64,000 bases of DNA from Tanypteryx hageni (GCA_028673005.1 CM054116.1:149603173-149667172), one strand, 5' to 3'. Counted from the stretch's first letter, positions 23,300 to 35,247 are shown. The notes: generated by a model not told the origin, from the sequence alone. Made by a program: numbers and translations.

Positions 23300-23992
23300 G
23301 ACAAATATCAGGGGCATGCGTAGATTAAATATTAAATTTAAAGAACCTTCCAGTCTTCCTCCTTTTCTCTCTTCCTCTATATAATCCTCCTCCCTCCCTC
23401 CCACCCTCTCCCCTTTTCTCTGGAAATATAGACCTGCTAGTGTCAATCTCGCCCTGATAAAAACCATTATCTATTTATCTCTTCCTTTTCTGTCTCTCTC
23501 CTTTCTTCCTCTCTCTCTCACTCCTTCTCTCTCATGCATAAAAATATTCAAGGCACGCTTTCTGTAAACAATTACAAGTAATAAATTAATAATAATATTC
23601 CCTCACCTCCCTCTGTTTAAGTAACTTCGCGAAAAATCCTACGTTAATTTGAGGCAGTCTATATACTCGTATATATTTCACGTATGCGGGATGAGACAGC
23701 AATTGTTTCTCGAAATTTAACAATGACGTGGTCGGCATGACAACATCCCGTATATAAGCAGATTTTCCTCAAAATATGTCATTTAAATGTTTAATATGAA
23801 AGATTTCGAACGGTAGGCGGGGAAAGATGAATAAAATTGGAAACTTTATTAATTTTCCTAAAAAAATTCAAATTCGAAGATAGTACGTCAATTCGTTCTA
23901 ATTTGAATTTCCAAAAGAATAAAAATTCGCTTTTTACGTGTTATCTTACGGGAAATGGAACTCGTCCCCCTGGAGTCGAAACCGGTTTTTTT
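23300..23992 (+). repeat. R2 family repeat
   Basis: Contains GTAGATTAAATATTAAATTT, a CCTCCCTCCCACCC block, TTTCTCGAAATTTAACAATG, AGATTTCGAACGGTAGGCGG, ACGTGTTATCTTACGGGAAA and CCCCTGGAGTCGAAACCGG. The last word in reverse resembles a tRNA B box. It abuts an R1 copy directly. Confidence 0.8.
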
Positions 23993-24611
23993 TTTACTTT
24001 CTCCATATACGAAGTATAGAGATAGTATCGTTTTCATGAAAAAATCGAATTCGAGATTTAAACGGAAATACATGTTTTAAGGTCCCCTGAACACGTTTTG
24101 ACTATTTTCCCGATGAAGTCTGCGTGTCTGTCTGTCTGTCAGTCTCTGTATGTGATAGATTTTTGTGTGCGCTCTACCTCAAAAACTATTGATCAGATCA
24201 ACGCAAAATTTTATATTTAACATTTTTATAAAGGTTGAAAAATCTGATTCGGTTTTGTTAAAAATCGGCAGATCGGAAGTGGGTGTTTACTCTTGTCACT
24301 TATCCGTTATTTTGAAATGTTTGCTTTAATATTTGATAAATGTAAAAATGTGTTTGAATAAAAGTTGTAGGAAATTTTATTTTCTACAACCTTTGTTTGA
24401 TACATTTTTCCATATAATTCATTGTTTAAGAGATATCTTATATTTTTAGCTGCTCCACCACGCCATCTACCGAAGACTATTGTTAGCAATTGACGCTTAG
24501 TTACGTCTTACTAACGCTCCTTTTTCTTTTCTTAATTGTCAACCGGAAGTAAATATTGACGACGCTCCCAGAGCTAACAACATGTAATTTGCCATATAAA
24601 TATGGAGAAAG
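23993..24611 (+). mobile_element. R1 family repeat, full length
   Basis: Runs from TACTTTCTCCATATACGAAG to ATATGGAGAAAGT, 619 bases, with all shared blocks and the common 3' subtype (CAACCGGAAGTAAATATTGA, then CTCCCAGAGCTAACAACATG). It is the best reference copy for the family. Confidence 0.88.
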
Positions 24612-25130
24612 TCATGTGTTGCCCACATCAGTTTATTTATTCCTGTTGGACAGAAAGCAGTCTTGTAATATGATTTCCAGCAACCATCATTATCAAGAAT
24701 AGTATTCACTCTTCCATTCATTGAATTCTCAATGGACTGACACATGCCAGGCCCCCTCCTAATGCTGTCACGAACATCCCGAACATGATTGCATAGAGCC
24801 TCTGTTGTTCTTTTCCGTCGAGGTTCCCAGTCAGTCTGTCCCGGAGCAGATACATTCCCGGTGGGATCGAGATCCGGAGATTTTGATGGACAGTCGAAGA
24901 CTGAAATCTCAAGATGAGTTCGAAAACATCTGCCTATTTTTGCGGCTGAAGCAAACGGTTCCTTCTTAGTTGCCTTGAAAATTTCATCATCCACTTCAGG
25001 AGTTGTCTTTTTGGGCGGTCCAGGTTTACAGCCAGTTTTTCCTCTCCCTCTTGAAATCGACAGATCCGGTATATTACAACATGTTCTTCCCTTTCAATGA
25101 CATTAGAGATTCCCACAGTGCGACCTCGGG
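24612..25130 (-). pseudogene. Tc1/mariner-type transposase relic, internally deleted
   Basis: On the minus strand PPKKTTPEVDDEIFKATKKE matches the N-terminal DNA-binding region of Tc1-like transposases. It is followed abruptly by VFDCPSKSPDLDPTGN, the C-terminal catalytic (SPDLNP) motif, and then ILDNDGCWKSYY, the usual end of these proteins. The middle, with the first two catalytic Asp residues, is missing. The 3' end is cut by the R1 copy. The same C-terminal piece and the same junction recur at 35480-35576. Confidence 0.8.
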
Positions 25131-26919
25131 TAACCTCTGAACTGTAGGTCGTTGCGGTGAAAGCTTATAGTATAACCTGACCCTCTCACCCCTTCCCACC
25201 CTCCAACTGGACTACTGCATGTTTACATTCAACTCCGGAATCGTCGAGTCAACAGCCACCATCGCAATGTCGGGCTTAGATTATCTATGCTCGCGACTGT
25301 ACACTTTCCTAACTTTTTCAGTAATATAGGACACATAATGTTCATGTCGTAAGATTCATTACGTTAGATACCAAGCATGTGTTAGAGAAAGAATGTACTT
25401 TTCAATTTATTATTGAATAAATTATTTTATGGCATACAATTATATCACAAAGTTTACAAAGAATTTTAAGTTTGCAATTTTAAATAAATGAAAGGTGCTT
25501 TTTCAAACTGCGCAATCAAATGACGCTCCCGTATTTTGATATATCTTTTCAGACTTCCTGTCAACAACTCCCTCTCCTGTCCTCTCGCTATTTCCTTCCT
25601 GCTCCTCCCTTCCTTTGATAAAGAATAATCTCGAAACGTTATTCATATTAAAACAACAAGATGATCTAAAACAGAACTTATGATGCCTACTTTCCAGTTA
25701 ATCATTTATTTAATACTTACATTGGCTATAATTGCTTTAAAGTCATCGTGGATGTGTAGCTCTTAGTGTTCGCAAATTTCATAATTTAGAGTTATAAAAT
25801 ACTACAAATGCATTCGAACGAAATATTAAATTGATCACGCGTATTTGAGTGGCAAATATAACGCGTGTACTTATTAGAATATACCGAATTTGAGTGCTAT
25901 GGCAACACTCCCTTAATGGGTGATAAAACTGCAAAATCGACAGTATTTACGGGAAATTCTAAGAAATGCAATCGATAACCAAAATTCTACGATATAAATC
26001 AGAATCATAATTCCTTTTCTCAGAGAACAGTAAAAAACTCATACCGACATTACAAGTCTAAGATACTTTAATGTGCAAAAGAAAATTACCCTGCACGATG
26101 GATTTCAGATTTCCCATGTTAATCAAATGGGAAGGATAGTTCCTGGAATCGAACACGGGACTTTAATCTTTGCAACAAAAACTATCCGCGGGAACTCGGC
26201 CCATGAAGCAAGAGATTTCTACCAAATTTCATGAAAATCGGTCTCTGGGTACAAAAGTTAATAGGGAGGACGGACAGACAGACAGACGGACAGACAGCGA
26301 CAAAACTATAAGCCCATTTACATTCTTGAAAGCAGGCTAAAAATCGTAATATGACAAAATATTTTTCTCAGGACCGGTTTCACAATGATGTGGCACCATC
26401 TGGTGACAGGGGAGATAGGGATTTAAGGGGCTATATACACACATAGGGTGAACAGATTCTTAGGAAGCAAAACAGGGACATGACACCATCTGAACAAGAA
26501 AATCCGAGACAGCAGGGACAACTTGCATTTTTCGTATATTTTTAATTATACATATGTTTTTAAATTAAAAGTAAATAAGTTCTGCAAATACGGAGCACAA
26601 TTTTGTTCAATGTATTAACAAATAATTTCAATTTAATGAATATATATTAATAAATATATAAAAATCTCACGACATAATATATCACGATTTAAAGGTAGCG
26701 ATTACTCTAAGGACAAATGATAAAGTTAAATACAAAAAGAGCGTAGAGGATACACGAAAATGAAAGTAAAAATATATTAAAATAACATAATATGGCTTCC
26801 ATTCCATTTTATATAAATTTCCATGATTTTTTATTCGTTTTTTAGACTGCGCCTGCCTATCCCACTTAAATTATTATTATAAAGCATCTTTGGAAGACCA
26901 CCGATGTGTCCTTTGACTT
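25131..26919. other. AT-rich intergenic DNA with a short dispersed repeat
   Basis: No gene is recognised. Near 26110-26310 there is a repeat-like stretch: a B-box-like TGGAATCGAACACGGGAC, then CATGAAAATCGGTCTCTGGG and GACGGACAGACAGACAGACG. The last is a common tail of insect dispersed repeats. Confidence 0.45.
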
Positions 26920-27204
26920 CGTTCCCTTTCCCTGCCGTGAGGGACCAGGTAGAGCATTACAACTGGTGTCAGAAGCTGGATTCATCTCCCATTTCCAATT
27001 TTGCAAAACACCTCATTGATCACAAACATTCTGCCAATTTTTGTCCGACCATATCGCATCTCAAAAACAAAAGCTCAACCTTCTCGAACAGTTAGAAATC
27101 CTCCACCACGTGAAGACCCACGCCAACGATATTATTAACGAACATCTCTTCCCAACCCACTCCCCGCTCCTTTCCTCGGTTGATACCATGACTACCATTT
27201 TAAT
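26920..27204 (+). pseudogene. Penelope-like element C-terminal (GIY-YIG region) relic
   Basis: SSPISNFAKHLIDHKHSANF, then in a shifted frame KLNLLEQLEILHHVKTHAND and IINEHLFPTHSPLLS. The pattern S-FA-HL---H followed by LLE-LEI--------IIN is that of the C-terminal half of the GIY-YIG domain in Penelope-like retroelements. One frameshift separates the two parts. Confidence 0.6.
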
Positions 27205-27275
27205 TCTACAACTACAAGTTACCCTGCAATTCCCCTAGTTGGTGGGTGGCAGGGGGTGCAATGCACCAAATCCTA
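27205..27275 (-). repeat. CR1-type LINE 3' tail fragment, reversed
   Basis: TTACCCTGCAATTCCC...GGTGGGTGGCAGGGGGTGCAATGCACC is the reverse complement, with changes, of the tail of the CR1-like element at 35265-35333. It is a severely 5'-truncated copy. Confidence 0.8.
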
Positions 27276-27945
27276 CCTAAAGATTGTCTAACGCAATTCG
27301 AAATTTCCTATTGTGATATCGTATTGTCCTCGGAAAGAACGAGCCTAGATAACGCTCCGTCCTACAATCGATCTCACGTATTTTATCGTCTCGATCATTT
27401 CTACTTATATACGTTGGTGCTTCAATTATTCCCACGACCTTCTTGAGATGTCCAGCAGAATATATTTACGCAAACTGTATGCCATTGCTGGCCTTTGAAA
27501 TGGCTTGTCTTTTCGTTTAATTTATCGTTCGTTTGAGTAATATTAGAAAACTCAGTCTAGTTTTCGCGTTCACCTTATAGGTCGCTTAATCTTAAGATTA
27601 AAATCAAAAAAAGAATGGCTTCCATGAAATTTAGAAAACTTCGCAACATTTTAAGCGTAAAAAATTAACTCCTCTTACGATTTATTGGAACTAGTGAACT
27701 GTTTTAGCCAGTAACCAGCTTTAAACCTGTATATAATTACTTTTTAATCTGTTACTCTTTGAAATATTTAAAATCACGAATTATTGGCGAATTTAAATAA
27801 AGAACTTATCCTTATAATTCGATTGAATGGATTCCCGCGTGAAAATGTAATGCGAATTTGTTAAAATATCAAACGCGACGTAAATAATTACGTAAGGAAA
27901 AAAGGGTTATCAAATGAGAGAACGATTAATTTGCTTGGATTTTTT
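27276..27945. other. No gene recognised
   Basis: AT-rich sequence of about 670 bases without an exon or repeat landmark that I can name. Confidence 0.45.
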
Positions 27946-28067
27946 TCTTCCTCCACATGCGTAGTATAGGGGTAAGTATTGTATTCATGAAAAAATCGAC
28001 TTCGAGATTTCAACGGAAATACACGTTTCGAGGTCCACTGAACAAGTTTTGGCCATTTTTCTCGATG

Positions 28068-28109
<42 letters not shown>

Positions 28110-28160
28110 TATCTTTCGTGAAAACAATACTTTCCCCTATACTACGTATATGGAGAAAGT
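27946..28160. mobile_element. R1 deletion derivative with long inverted ends (foldback)
   Basis: The left end (CTTCCTCCACATGCGTAGTATAGGGG...TTCATGAAAA) reappears inverted at the right end (GTGAAAACAATACTTTCCCC, TATACTACGTATATGGAGAAAGT). The element therefore has about 45-bp inverted termini around a short interior ending in (GT)n(GA)n at about 28069-28108. It shows R1 ends more clearly than other copies. Confidence 0.8.
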
Positions 28161-28539
28161 GAAAATCACCATAAAATATTCCGCTCATTTCAGGCTTATG
28201 AAATAAATTGATTCCTAACGCAAAGCCAACAGTGCGCGTCGCGTGGCTCGCAGCCTTATAGCTGCGGAGATAGCAAGGTTTCATAAATTGAATGAAACGT
28301 TTTAAAGATATTGAAGACAGAAGAAAAGCTTCGAAAAAGTTCATTGAGAAATTTCAGTATGACGCAGGAGAAGAGTTTGAGAACGAATTAATCCATTTCC
28401 ACAAACGTGTGACGAGTGAAGCCCGATATAAAGGGGAAAAGGAAAAAATTCTTCAAGGGTCGCGGATATCATGAAACGAATTTTACTGGAGAAATGTCTT
28501 TCCAATGTCGCCATCGCCTTCAGAATGTATTTGACAACT
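28161..28539. other. No gene recognised
   Basis: A plus-strand frame at 28292-28474 (charged, Lys/Glu-rich) has no recognisable domain and no clear splice sites. Confidence 0.4.
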
Positions 28540-28930
28540 GGGGAGATGGTTGGCAAGGCAACATTCCGTTAAAATGGCAAGATTTCCACAAAATAGGTGA
28601 ATTAAACGTTTAGCATAAGGAATTTCGAACTGTAGGCGGGAATAGATGAACGGAATAAGAAACTTCATAGTGTTTTCTTTAAAATGGGTTAGTTCCTAAG
28701 ATCAAAAGTTAATTCTTTCTTATTTAGATCTCAAAAAGAATAAAAGCCCGCAAGTCAGAAAGTCGATTTTTACGTGTTTTCATACGGGAAATGGAATTGC
28801 CTGCCTCGGAGTCGAACCTAGGACTTTTTTCGAGATTTCTTTTCGTCTTCATCTTAAAATATGTGAGTCGATCCTTCCTGCCAAATATCGAAAATGAATC
28901 TCGTTCCATTATCTCACTCTCTCTTCGTTG
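28540..28930 (+). repeat. R2 family repeat, 3' part
   Basis: Contains GAATTTCGAACTGTAGGCGG, AAAAAGAATAAAAGCCCGCA, ACGTGTTTTCATACGGGAAA and GGAGTCGAACCTAGGAC, matching the R2 copy at 23.3 kb. It extends beyond the B-box-like word with TTTTCGAGATTTCTTTTCG, unlike copies cut by R1. Confidence 0.78.
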
Positions 28931-29264
28931 ACTTGGTAAGTAGTTTTACCACAAATATAGGCCGTCCCTCGTGATAACACCCACGTTCCCGGCCGGTCAG
29001 AAAGTGCTCAATTACAATAGGGGTTACTAATTATATCTACATCATTTTAATACCTTGCGGTTTTTGTGATTTGCTTATAAGTTTAAAATTACTATAACTA
29101 CTAATTAATATAAATTCAATACAATAAACATGAAAAAATAGAAAATATGTACATTGGTAAGGTAGTTAAGTCAAAAGATACCAGCTAGCTATTGTTATTT
29201 TTTATTTTTATTTTGCATTTTTCCTTTTTTTTACCTCATTTTTATTATTTATTTATTTATTTTT

Positions 29265-29323
<59 letters not shown>

Positions 29324-29539
29324 TTTAAGACTAAACTAAATATAATAAGTAATTAAATATCTTATAAAATAAACTAACTAATTATAAAGTATGCAATTGC
29401 TAAAATATATATATACATATATACACACATACATACACACACACATATATATATATATAATAAAATAATAAAAATAAAAGAGAGTAGAGAGCAGAGATCT
29501 ATATCGGGAGCGTCACAAAACAACCCTTTTCAGGAAATG
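28931..29539. repeat. AT-rich DNA with (TA)n and (CA)n microsatellites
   Basis: (TA)n at about 29268-29319 and an interrupted TATACATATATACACACA tract at 29406-29459. No gene is recognised. Confidence 0.8.
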
Positions 29540-31022
29540 TTTACAATGAGTTTGGTATATAAGATGGTGGTGAGGCTTAGTTTGCGTATATGCAGGTTTT
29601 AGAAGGTAGGGGGGAAATTTTGTAATGGTTTGGCGGCGATCATCTTCATATAGGTTTTTAATGGATTTAGGACCTTTTCAGGACCATTAAAAAAAAACAA
29701 ATTAAGTTGGGGTTATGCGCAGATAGGAGTAAGTTAAGGGATAAGAGGCATTTGGGGGTTAATAGTGGTACCAGGAATTTAAAGCTGAAGGATATCTTTC
29801 GTCAGCCGGTATTTGTGGCGTTTGGCGGTGTGATAGGTCCATATGGTTTGGAGGAAAGGGTTATTGGTAAGTTTGAGCCGGCGGTTGAATTTGTGTGCTT
29901 GCAGTTTAGTAAAGTCTGAGAGTGGTGGGATATTGTGGGCAAGTTGTAGTTCTCTGATGGGTACTAGTTTGGATTGCTGGGCAATAAAGCGGAGGGTGGA
30001 TGATTGAAAACTTTCTATTTTGGCTCTGTTTTTCTTTGCGGTGTTTAAATAAATTTCACTGCCGTAAGCAAGATGTGGGCGGATTAGAAGGAGGTAGAGG
30101 CGCATTTTATCGGCAAGGCTTATTTTGCTGTGAGGTCCTAGTAATGAGGAGAGGATTGATTTAGCTAATTTTGCTTTTTGAGGGGCGTGTTGGGAGTGGG
30201 CTGTAAACAGCAATTTTGAGTCAAGGATTATGCCGAGAAATTTGTGTTTCGGAACTGTTGGGATCTTTTGGCCTGCAATCTCTGGGTTTGAGGTAAGGGA
30301 GTATCGCTTAAAGCGGGTGAAATGCATGTGGGCACTTTTCTCGGGGTTAATTTTTAGTCTCCATGTCTGAGTCCAGTTGTAGATTTGTCGTAAGTGGGTC
30401 GTTATTCTTTTTGTCGCCAGGTTCGGGAAAAGGGATTGGCTAATTATCGCCGTGTCGTCTGCATAAACGAAAAGGTCGGTATTTACGTGTTTGGGGAGGT
30501 CGTTAATATACAGGTTGAAAAGAATTGGACTCAATATTGCCCCTTGAGGTACTCCTGTAAGAGCTGGGCGGCAGGTGTAGAGAGAGCAGTTAATGCTGGT
30601 TTGAAAAGTGCGATTTGATAGAAAATTTTTGATTAGTTTTTGAAGGTTGATGGGAAAGTCAAGTCTGGATAGTTTGAGTAAGAGGCCTTGGTGCCAAACA
30701 GTGTCAAAGGCTCTGCTGATGTCTAAAAGGACCGCTTCTGTTGATTTTTTCCCGTAATTAAAGCCTCGAGCAATGGTATCCGTGAGCCTTAGTATTTGAT
30801 GAATTGTCGATGTGTATTGTCTGAAGCCCATTTGTTCAGGGATTAAAATTTTGTTTTCATTAATGAAAAGTGTTAGGCGTTTTAAAATAATGCGTTCTAA
30901 AATTTTGGAGAGGGATGGTAAAAGGGAGATGGGGCGATAGCTGGAAGGTGAGAAGGGATCTTTGCTTGGTTTGAGGAAGAGTAAAATTTTACCGTTTTTC
31001 CATAAGGGAGACACATGACTTT
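29540..31022 (-). mobile_element. Jockey-type LINE, 5'-truncated
   Basis: Most of a Jockey-group reverse transcriptase with a short 3' region. The 5' side is lost and replaced by an R1 copy at about 31014-31022; a T-rich run on the minus strand (about 29690) is near the 3' end. No target duplication was found. Confidence 0.85.
29779..31020 (-). CDS. Jockey reverse transcriptase fragment, intact frame
   Basis: The frame is open for about 413 codons of element sequence. Motifs in order: SSYRPISLLPSLSKILERII, GFRQYTSTIHQI, LLDISRAFDTVWHQGL, LTGVPQGAILSPILFNLYIN, VYADDTAIISQ with catalytic YADD, PKHKFLGIILDSKL, RPHLAYGSEIY, and the C-terminal tail ending TAKRHKYRLTKDILQL. The fingers region before SPLWKNGK and the whole endonuclease are missing. 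The frame continues upstream into the R1 repeat, which supplies an ATG at 31074, giving a chance chimeric start (MTTIPELTTCN). It is probably not functional alone. Confidence 0.85.
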   Translation of the reverse strand, partial: SHVSPLWKNGKILLFLKPSKDPFSPSSYRPISLLPSLSKILERIILKRLTLFINENKILIPEQMGFRQYTSTIHQILRLTDTIARGFNYGKKSTEAVLLDISRAFDTVWHQGLLLKLSRLDFPINLQKLIKNFLSNRTFQTSINCSLYTCRPALTGVPQGAILSPILFNLYINDLPKHVNTDLFVYADDTAIISQSLFPNLATKRITTHLRQIYNWTQTWRLKINPEKSAHMHFTRFKRYSLTSNPEIAGQKIPTVPKHKFLGIILDSKLLFTAHSQHAPQKAKLAKSILSSLLGPHSKISLADKMRLYLLLIRPHLAYGSEIYLNTAKKNRAKIESFQSSTLRFIAQQSKLVPIRELQLAHNIPPLSDFTKLQAHKFNRRLKLTNNPFLQTIWTYHTAKRHKYRLTKDILQL

Positions 31023-31600
31023 CCCCATATTTATATGGCAAATTACATGTTGTTAGCTCTGGGATCGTTGTCAATATTTACTTCCGGTAGACAGTTAAGA
31101 AAAGAAAAAGGAGCGTTACTAAGAGGTAACTAAGTGTCAATTGTTAACAATAGTCTTCGGTAGGTGGCATGGTGGTAGCAGATAAAAATATAAGATATCT
31201 CTTAACAATATGGGAAAATGTACCAAACAAAGGTTGTAGAAAATAAAATTTCCTACAACTTTTATTCCGATATATTTTTACATTTATCAAATATTAAAGC
31301 AAATATTTCAAAATAACGGATAAGTGACAAGAGTAAACACCCACTTCCGATTTTTACCAAAAACTAATCAGATCTTTTAACTTTTATTAAAATGTTAAAT
31401 ATAAAATTTGGCGTTGATCTGATTAACAGTTTTTGAGTTAGAGCGCCCACAAAAATCTATCACAGACAGACATCATCGAGAAAATATTCAAAACGTGTTC
31501 AGTGGACCTCAAAACGTGTATTTCTGTTGAAATCTCGAATTCGATTTTTTCATGAAAACAATACTTTCTCTATACTACGTATATGGAGAAAGTAATAGAA
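31014..31600 (-). mobile_element. R1 family repeat, full length
   Basis: Runs in reverse from GACTTTCCCCATATTTATAT to ACTACGTATATGGAGAAAGT. The body matches the 35.6-kb copy, including the GCGTTGATCTGATTAACAGT variant, and both share the same downstream 135 bases. Confidence 0.88.
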
Positions 31601-31830
31601 AACTGGGTAAAATATATGTTACTTAGAATAGTACTAGGATCAGCCACAGTGAAAAACATTAAAATATTCCAACCAGGGAATTATGGGCTTTTAAGGACCC
31701 GTCCATAAATGACGTCACGCAATTTTGGCGTATTTTTTACCTCCCCACCCCTTCCCCTCTCGTCATATTTCGTCACAAAAACTCAGACCCTCCCCCATAT
31801 ATGACGTCACAAAGTTTGACCCCCCCCCCC
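31601..31830. repeat. Shared R1 flank and GACGTCA-type repeat
   Basis: Bases 31601-31732 (AATAGAAAACTGGGTAAAAT ... GACGTCACGCAATTTTGGCG) are nearly identical to 36158-36298. The CCGTCCATAAATGACGTCAC word and a second ATATATGACGTCACAAAG 80 bases later look like ends of a small element around a C-rich centre. Confidence 0.7.
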
Positions 31831-32339
31831 ATTCTCCCCAAATACAAATTTGCAAAGTATTAAATTGGTTTGAAATCACTTTTTATTTATACAACAATAT
31901 AACCTTGCGTTCTGAATTACATAGTGCTTTCGGTCAAGAGGCTGCGTCGTAAATATCTTTGAATGGGCTTGTTTGTGCAATGATGTCAGATAAATATTTC
32001 TCTCTCTCGCTCTCATTAAATTGTTCTCAAGAAATGCAGCATTGAATAAAGGTTTTCAGAAGCCACAATTCGCGCGACTACGCGAAAATTCAACCGCCAA
32101 GTTTAAAGGTGTAATAAAGGTAAAAAGGGAACACGGGATTAAGCACAATTATGGAGGCCCAAAGTTACTGTTTTGAAATCTATCAAGCTTTTTCGAATAT
32201 GTCGTTTTCGTCCCGAGTACGCAAGACGACGTTGAGAATACATCTAAGACTATAACCAAGGGAAAATTACGTAAATTTCGTATATACGGGCAGCTAAAAA
32301 TATAACGCTTAAAAAAGCTGTTTTTTGGGGTTCCTCCGC
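31831..32339. other. No gene recognised
   Basis: AT-rich sequence without exons that I can support. Confidence 0.45.
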
Positions 32340-32469
32340 CTTGCTTTAAGTTTTGAAGTTCTAATTTGAATTTCCAAAACAATAAAAGGCTAAACTTTAA
32401 AAATTCGCTTTTCACGTGTTATCTTACTGGAAATGGAACTCGTCCCCCTGGAGTCGAATCCGGTTTATT
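32340..32469 (+). repeat. R2 family repeat, 3' end only
   Basis: TCTAATTTGAATTTCCAAAA, CACGTGTTATCTTACTGGAA and CCCCTGGAGTCGAATCCGG match the end of the R2 copy at 23.9 kb. As there, R1 follows directly. Confidence 0.8.
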
Positions 32470-33060
32470 TTACTCTCTCCATATACGAAGTATATAGATA
32501 GTATTGTTTTCATGAAAAAATCGAATTCGAGATTTCAACGAGAATACATGTTTTAAAGTCCCCTGAACACGTTTTGACTATTTTATCCATGATGTCTGTG
32601 TCTTTCTGTCTGTCAGTCTCTGTATGTGATAGATTTTTGTGGGCGCCCTAACTCAAAAACTATTAATCAGATCAACGCAAAATTTTATATTTAACATTTT
32701 TATAAATGTTAGAAGATTTGATTAGTTTTTGGTAAAAATCGGTTAATCGGAAGTGGGTGTTTAATCTTGTCACATATCCGTTATTTTGAAATATTTTCTT
32801 TAAAATTTGATAAATGTAAAAATATATTGGATAAAAGTTGTAGGAATTTTATTTTCTACAACCTTTGTTTGATACATTTTTCCAGATAATGCATTGTTTA
32901 AGAGATATCTTATATTTTTAGCTGCCACCACCACGCTATCTACCGAAGACAATTGTTAGCAATTGAAGCTTAGTTACGTCTTAGTAACGCTCCTTTTTCT
33001 TTTCTTAATTGTCAACCGGAAGTAAATATTGACGACGCTCCCAGAGCTAACAACATGTAA
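32470..33060 (+). mobile_element. R1 family repeat
   Basis: From ACTCTCTCCATATACGAAGT to CTCCCAGAGCTAACAACATG. The last 25-30 bases of the consensus end are missing; the CR1 element begins there. Confidence 0.85.
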
Positions 33061-35247
33061 ATATTAGATTTATTAGCAACTAACGTCCCAGAAAGAATAA
33101 ACAAAGTCACCATTGAAGATGGAATAAGTGATCATCAGTCCGTATATGCAGAGTGTAAGTTGAAAATCGATAGGCACCCTAAGCCTCAAAGAAAGTTTTA
33201 TATATTTGCTAGGTCAAACTTTTCAAGCTTCAGGTCGCGCCTACGAGAAATACTACCTGGCTTCCGTGATATGACCGAACGATCAAGTGCTGAGTCGTCA
33301 TGGAAACTATTCAAGGATATAATGCTAGAGAGTATCGATAACTACATTCCAATTAAATTGAAGGTCGACAATAAAGAGCCAAGTTGGTACAATAAGCAAG
33401 TTAGGAGTGCGCTTAGGCGTCAGAGAATAAGCCACGCGAAAATAAAAAATATGCCGTCTACATCATCCGATGAATATAGAGCAACTAAAGTTAAGACGCA
33501 TAAGGAATCCCGCGCTAAAGCGAGAACTACTATGCGCGAGGCTTTTACTAACTTCCGGAATAAGGTATTAAATAATTATTTGAAGGAGGACCCTAAAGCG
33601 TTTTGGTCCTAGGTGAGAGAGGTCCAAGGTAGAGGCCCTACAATACCTTCCCTGCGTAATGACTCGGGTGACGTTATTCATGATAGCGTAGAGAAAGCCA
33701 ACCTGTTAAACGGTCATTTTGTAAAAGCATTCACAGCCGTCAGCGACCATTGCGTACATTATGCACCCGCAATAAGGGGGGACCTGATGGACGATATAGT
33801 ATTTTCTGAGGTGGGAATAGCAAAGCAATTAAGTTGCATCAGACATAACAAAGCCACTGGCCCCGAAGAAATTCCTGCTCGCGTTTTAAAAGAATTAGCT
33901 GAAGAAATAGCGCCTTTTCTTCTGATAATCTTCGAGAAATCCATTTCTCGCGCAGAGGTCCCTAGCGACTGGAGGTTAGCGCACGTTACCCCAATTCATA
34001 AGGGCGGCGACAAGGAGAACCCAGAAAATTACAGGCCGATTTCTTTAACTTCGATATCGTGTAAGATTCTCGAGTATATACTCGTCAGCAACATAATGCG
34101 ATTTCTTGATAGTAATTTATTGTTAGATGATTGTCAACACGGCTTCAGGAAAGATAGGTCATGTGATACTCAGCTCGGTCTTTTTGTTAATTGTTTACTG
34201 AGAAGCGGAGAAAAGAATACGTAGGTCGATGCCATCTTCTTAGATTTTAGGAAAGCCTTTGATAAGGTACCTCACAGGAAGTTAATAACGAAATTAGAAA
34301 CCTTAGGCGTTAATTCTAAAATCGTTAGTTGGATCTGTGAATTTTTAAATCATAAGAAGCAGATGGTTGTTATAGACGGGAAATCTTCGAACTTAGTGGA
34401 GGTTGTCTCTGGCGTTCCGCAGGGTAGTGTAATCGGTCCGTTATTATTTCTAATTTATATAAACGATATCAGCTCAGTAGTCAGAAGTTAAATTAGGCTT
34501 TTCGCGGACGACACCGCCATCTATAGAGAAATAAGCAATCCGGAAGACCACCAGTATCTCCAAAATGACCTAGAAGCTATTTCTGCATGGTGTAAGGAAT
34601 GGCAGTTAGAGATAAACCAAAAGAAAAGCTGCGTCATCAACTTCTGGAGAACCAAGAGTATCTCGTTGAATAATAATTATTCGTTGGACGGAGTAGAGAT
34701 TCCAGTTTCAGACTTGATTAAATACCTTGGAGTCACGATCCATCGTGATCTCTCGTGGGACACCCACATTCGCCGATTGATAGGTGCCGCTAACAAAAAG
34801 CTGGCCTTTATAGGGAGAATAGTTCGAAATAGCTCCGAAAAAGTGAAAAAATTATGTTATTTATCCTTGGTTCGACCGCAGGTCGAATATGCTTCAGCTG
34901 TGTGGGATCCTTACGAAAAGGGACTCACTAACGAGATAGAAAAGGTTCAGCGCAGGGCAGCTAGATTTGTAAAGAGGAATTACGATAGTAAACAGAGCGT
35001 AACATCATTAATAGATAATCTGAAATGGACATCGTTAGAGGAACGTAGGCTGCAGGCTAGAATTAAACTACTGGAAAAATTTATGTCGGAGGGACTAGCG
35101 AATGAGGTAGTAGGACTTATCAGAAGCCCGACGTATCTCGGAAGGCAGAACGGTGAGGATAAGATTCGCGAGATCGACTGTAGAACGGAGCGATATAGAG
35201 GATCGTTTTTCCCTAGGACGATAAGAGACCATAATAGAAAAAGATAA
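33061..35247 (+). pseudogene. CR1-like reverse transcriptase with three in-frame stops
   Basis: One reading frame covers the whole 729 codons with no frameshift but three stops: TAG at 33610, TAG at 34222 and TAA at 34489. Motifs: GISDHQSVY (end of endonuclease), NKATGPEEIPARVLKE, ENYRPISLTSISCKILEYIL, GFRKDRSCDTQL, IFLDFRKAFDKVPHRKL, VSGVPQGSVIGPLLFLIYIN, LFADDTAIYR (catalytic FADD), KYLGVTIHRDLSW, and LVRPQVEYASAVWDPY. The C-terminal end carries RTIRDHNRKR before the stop at 35247. Decay by substitution only suggests a moderately old copy. Confidence 0.9.

Noticed and set aside
23020..23328. 102-codon plus-strand frame upstream of the LRR receptor
   Set aside because: No domain and no splice support, and it overlaps the likely receptor promoter and the start of R2.
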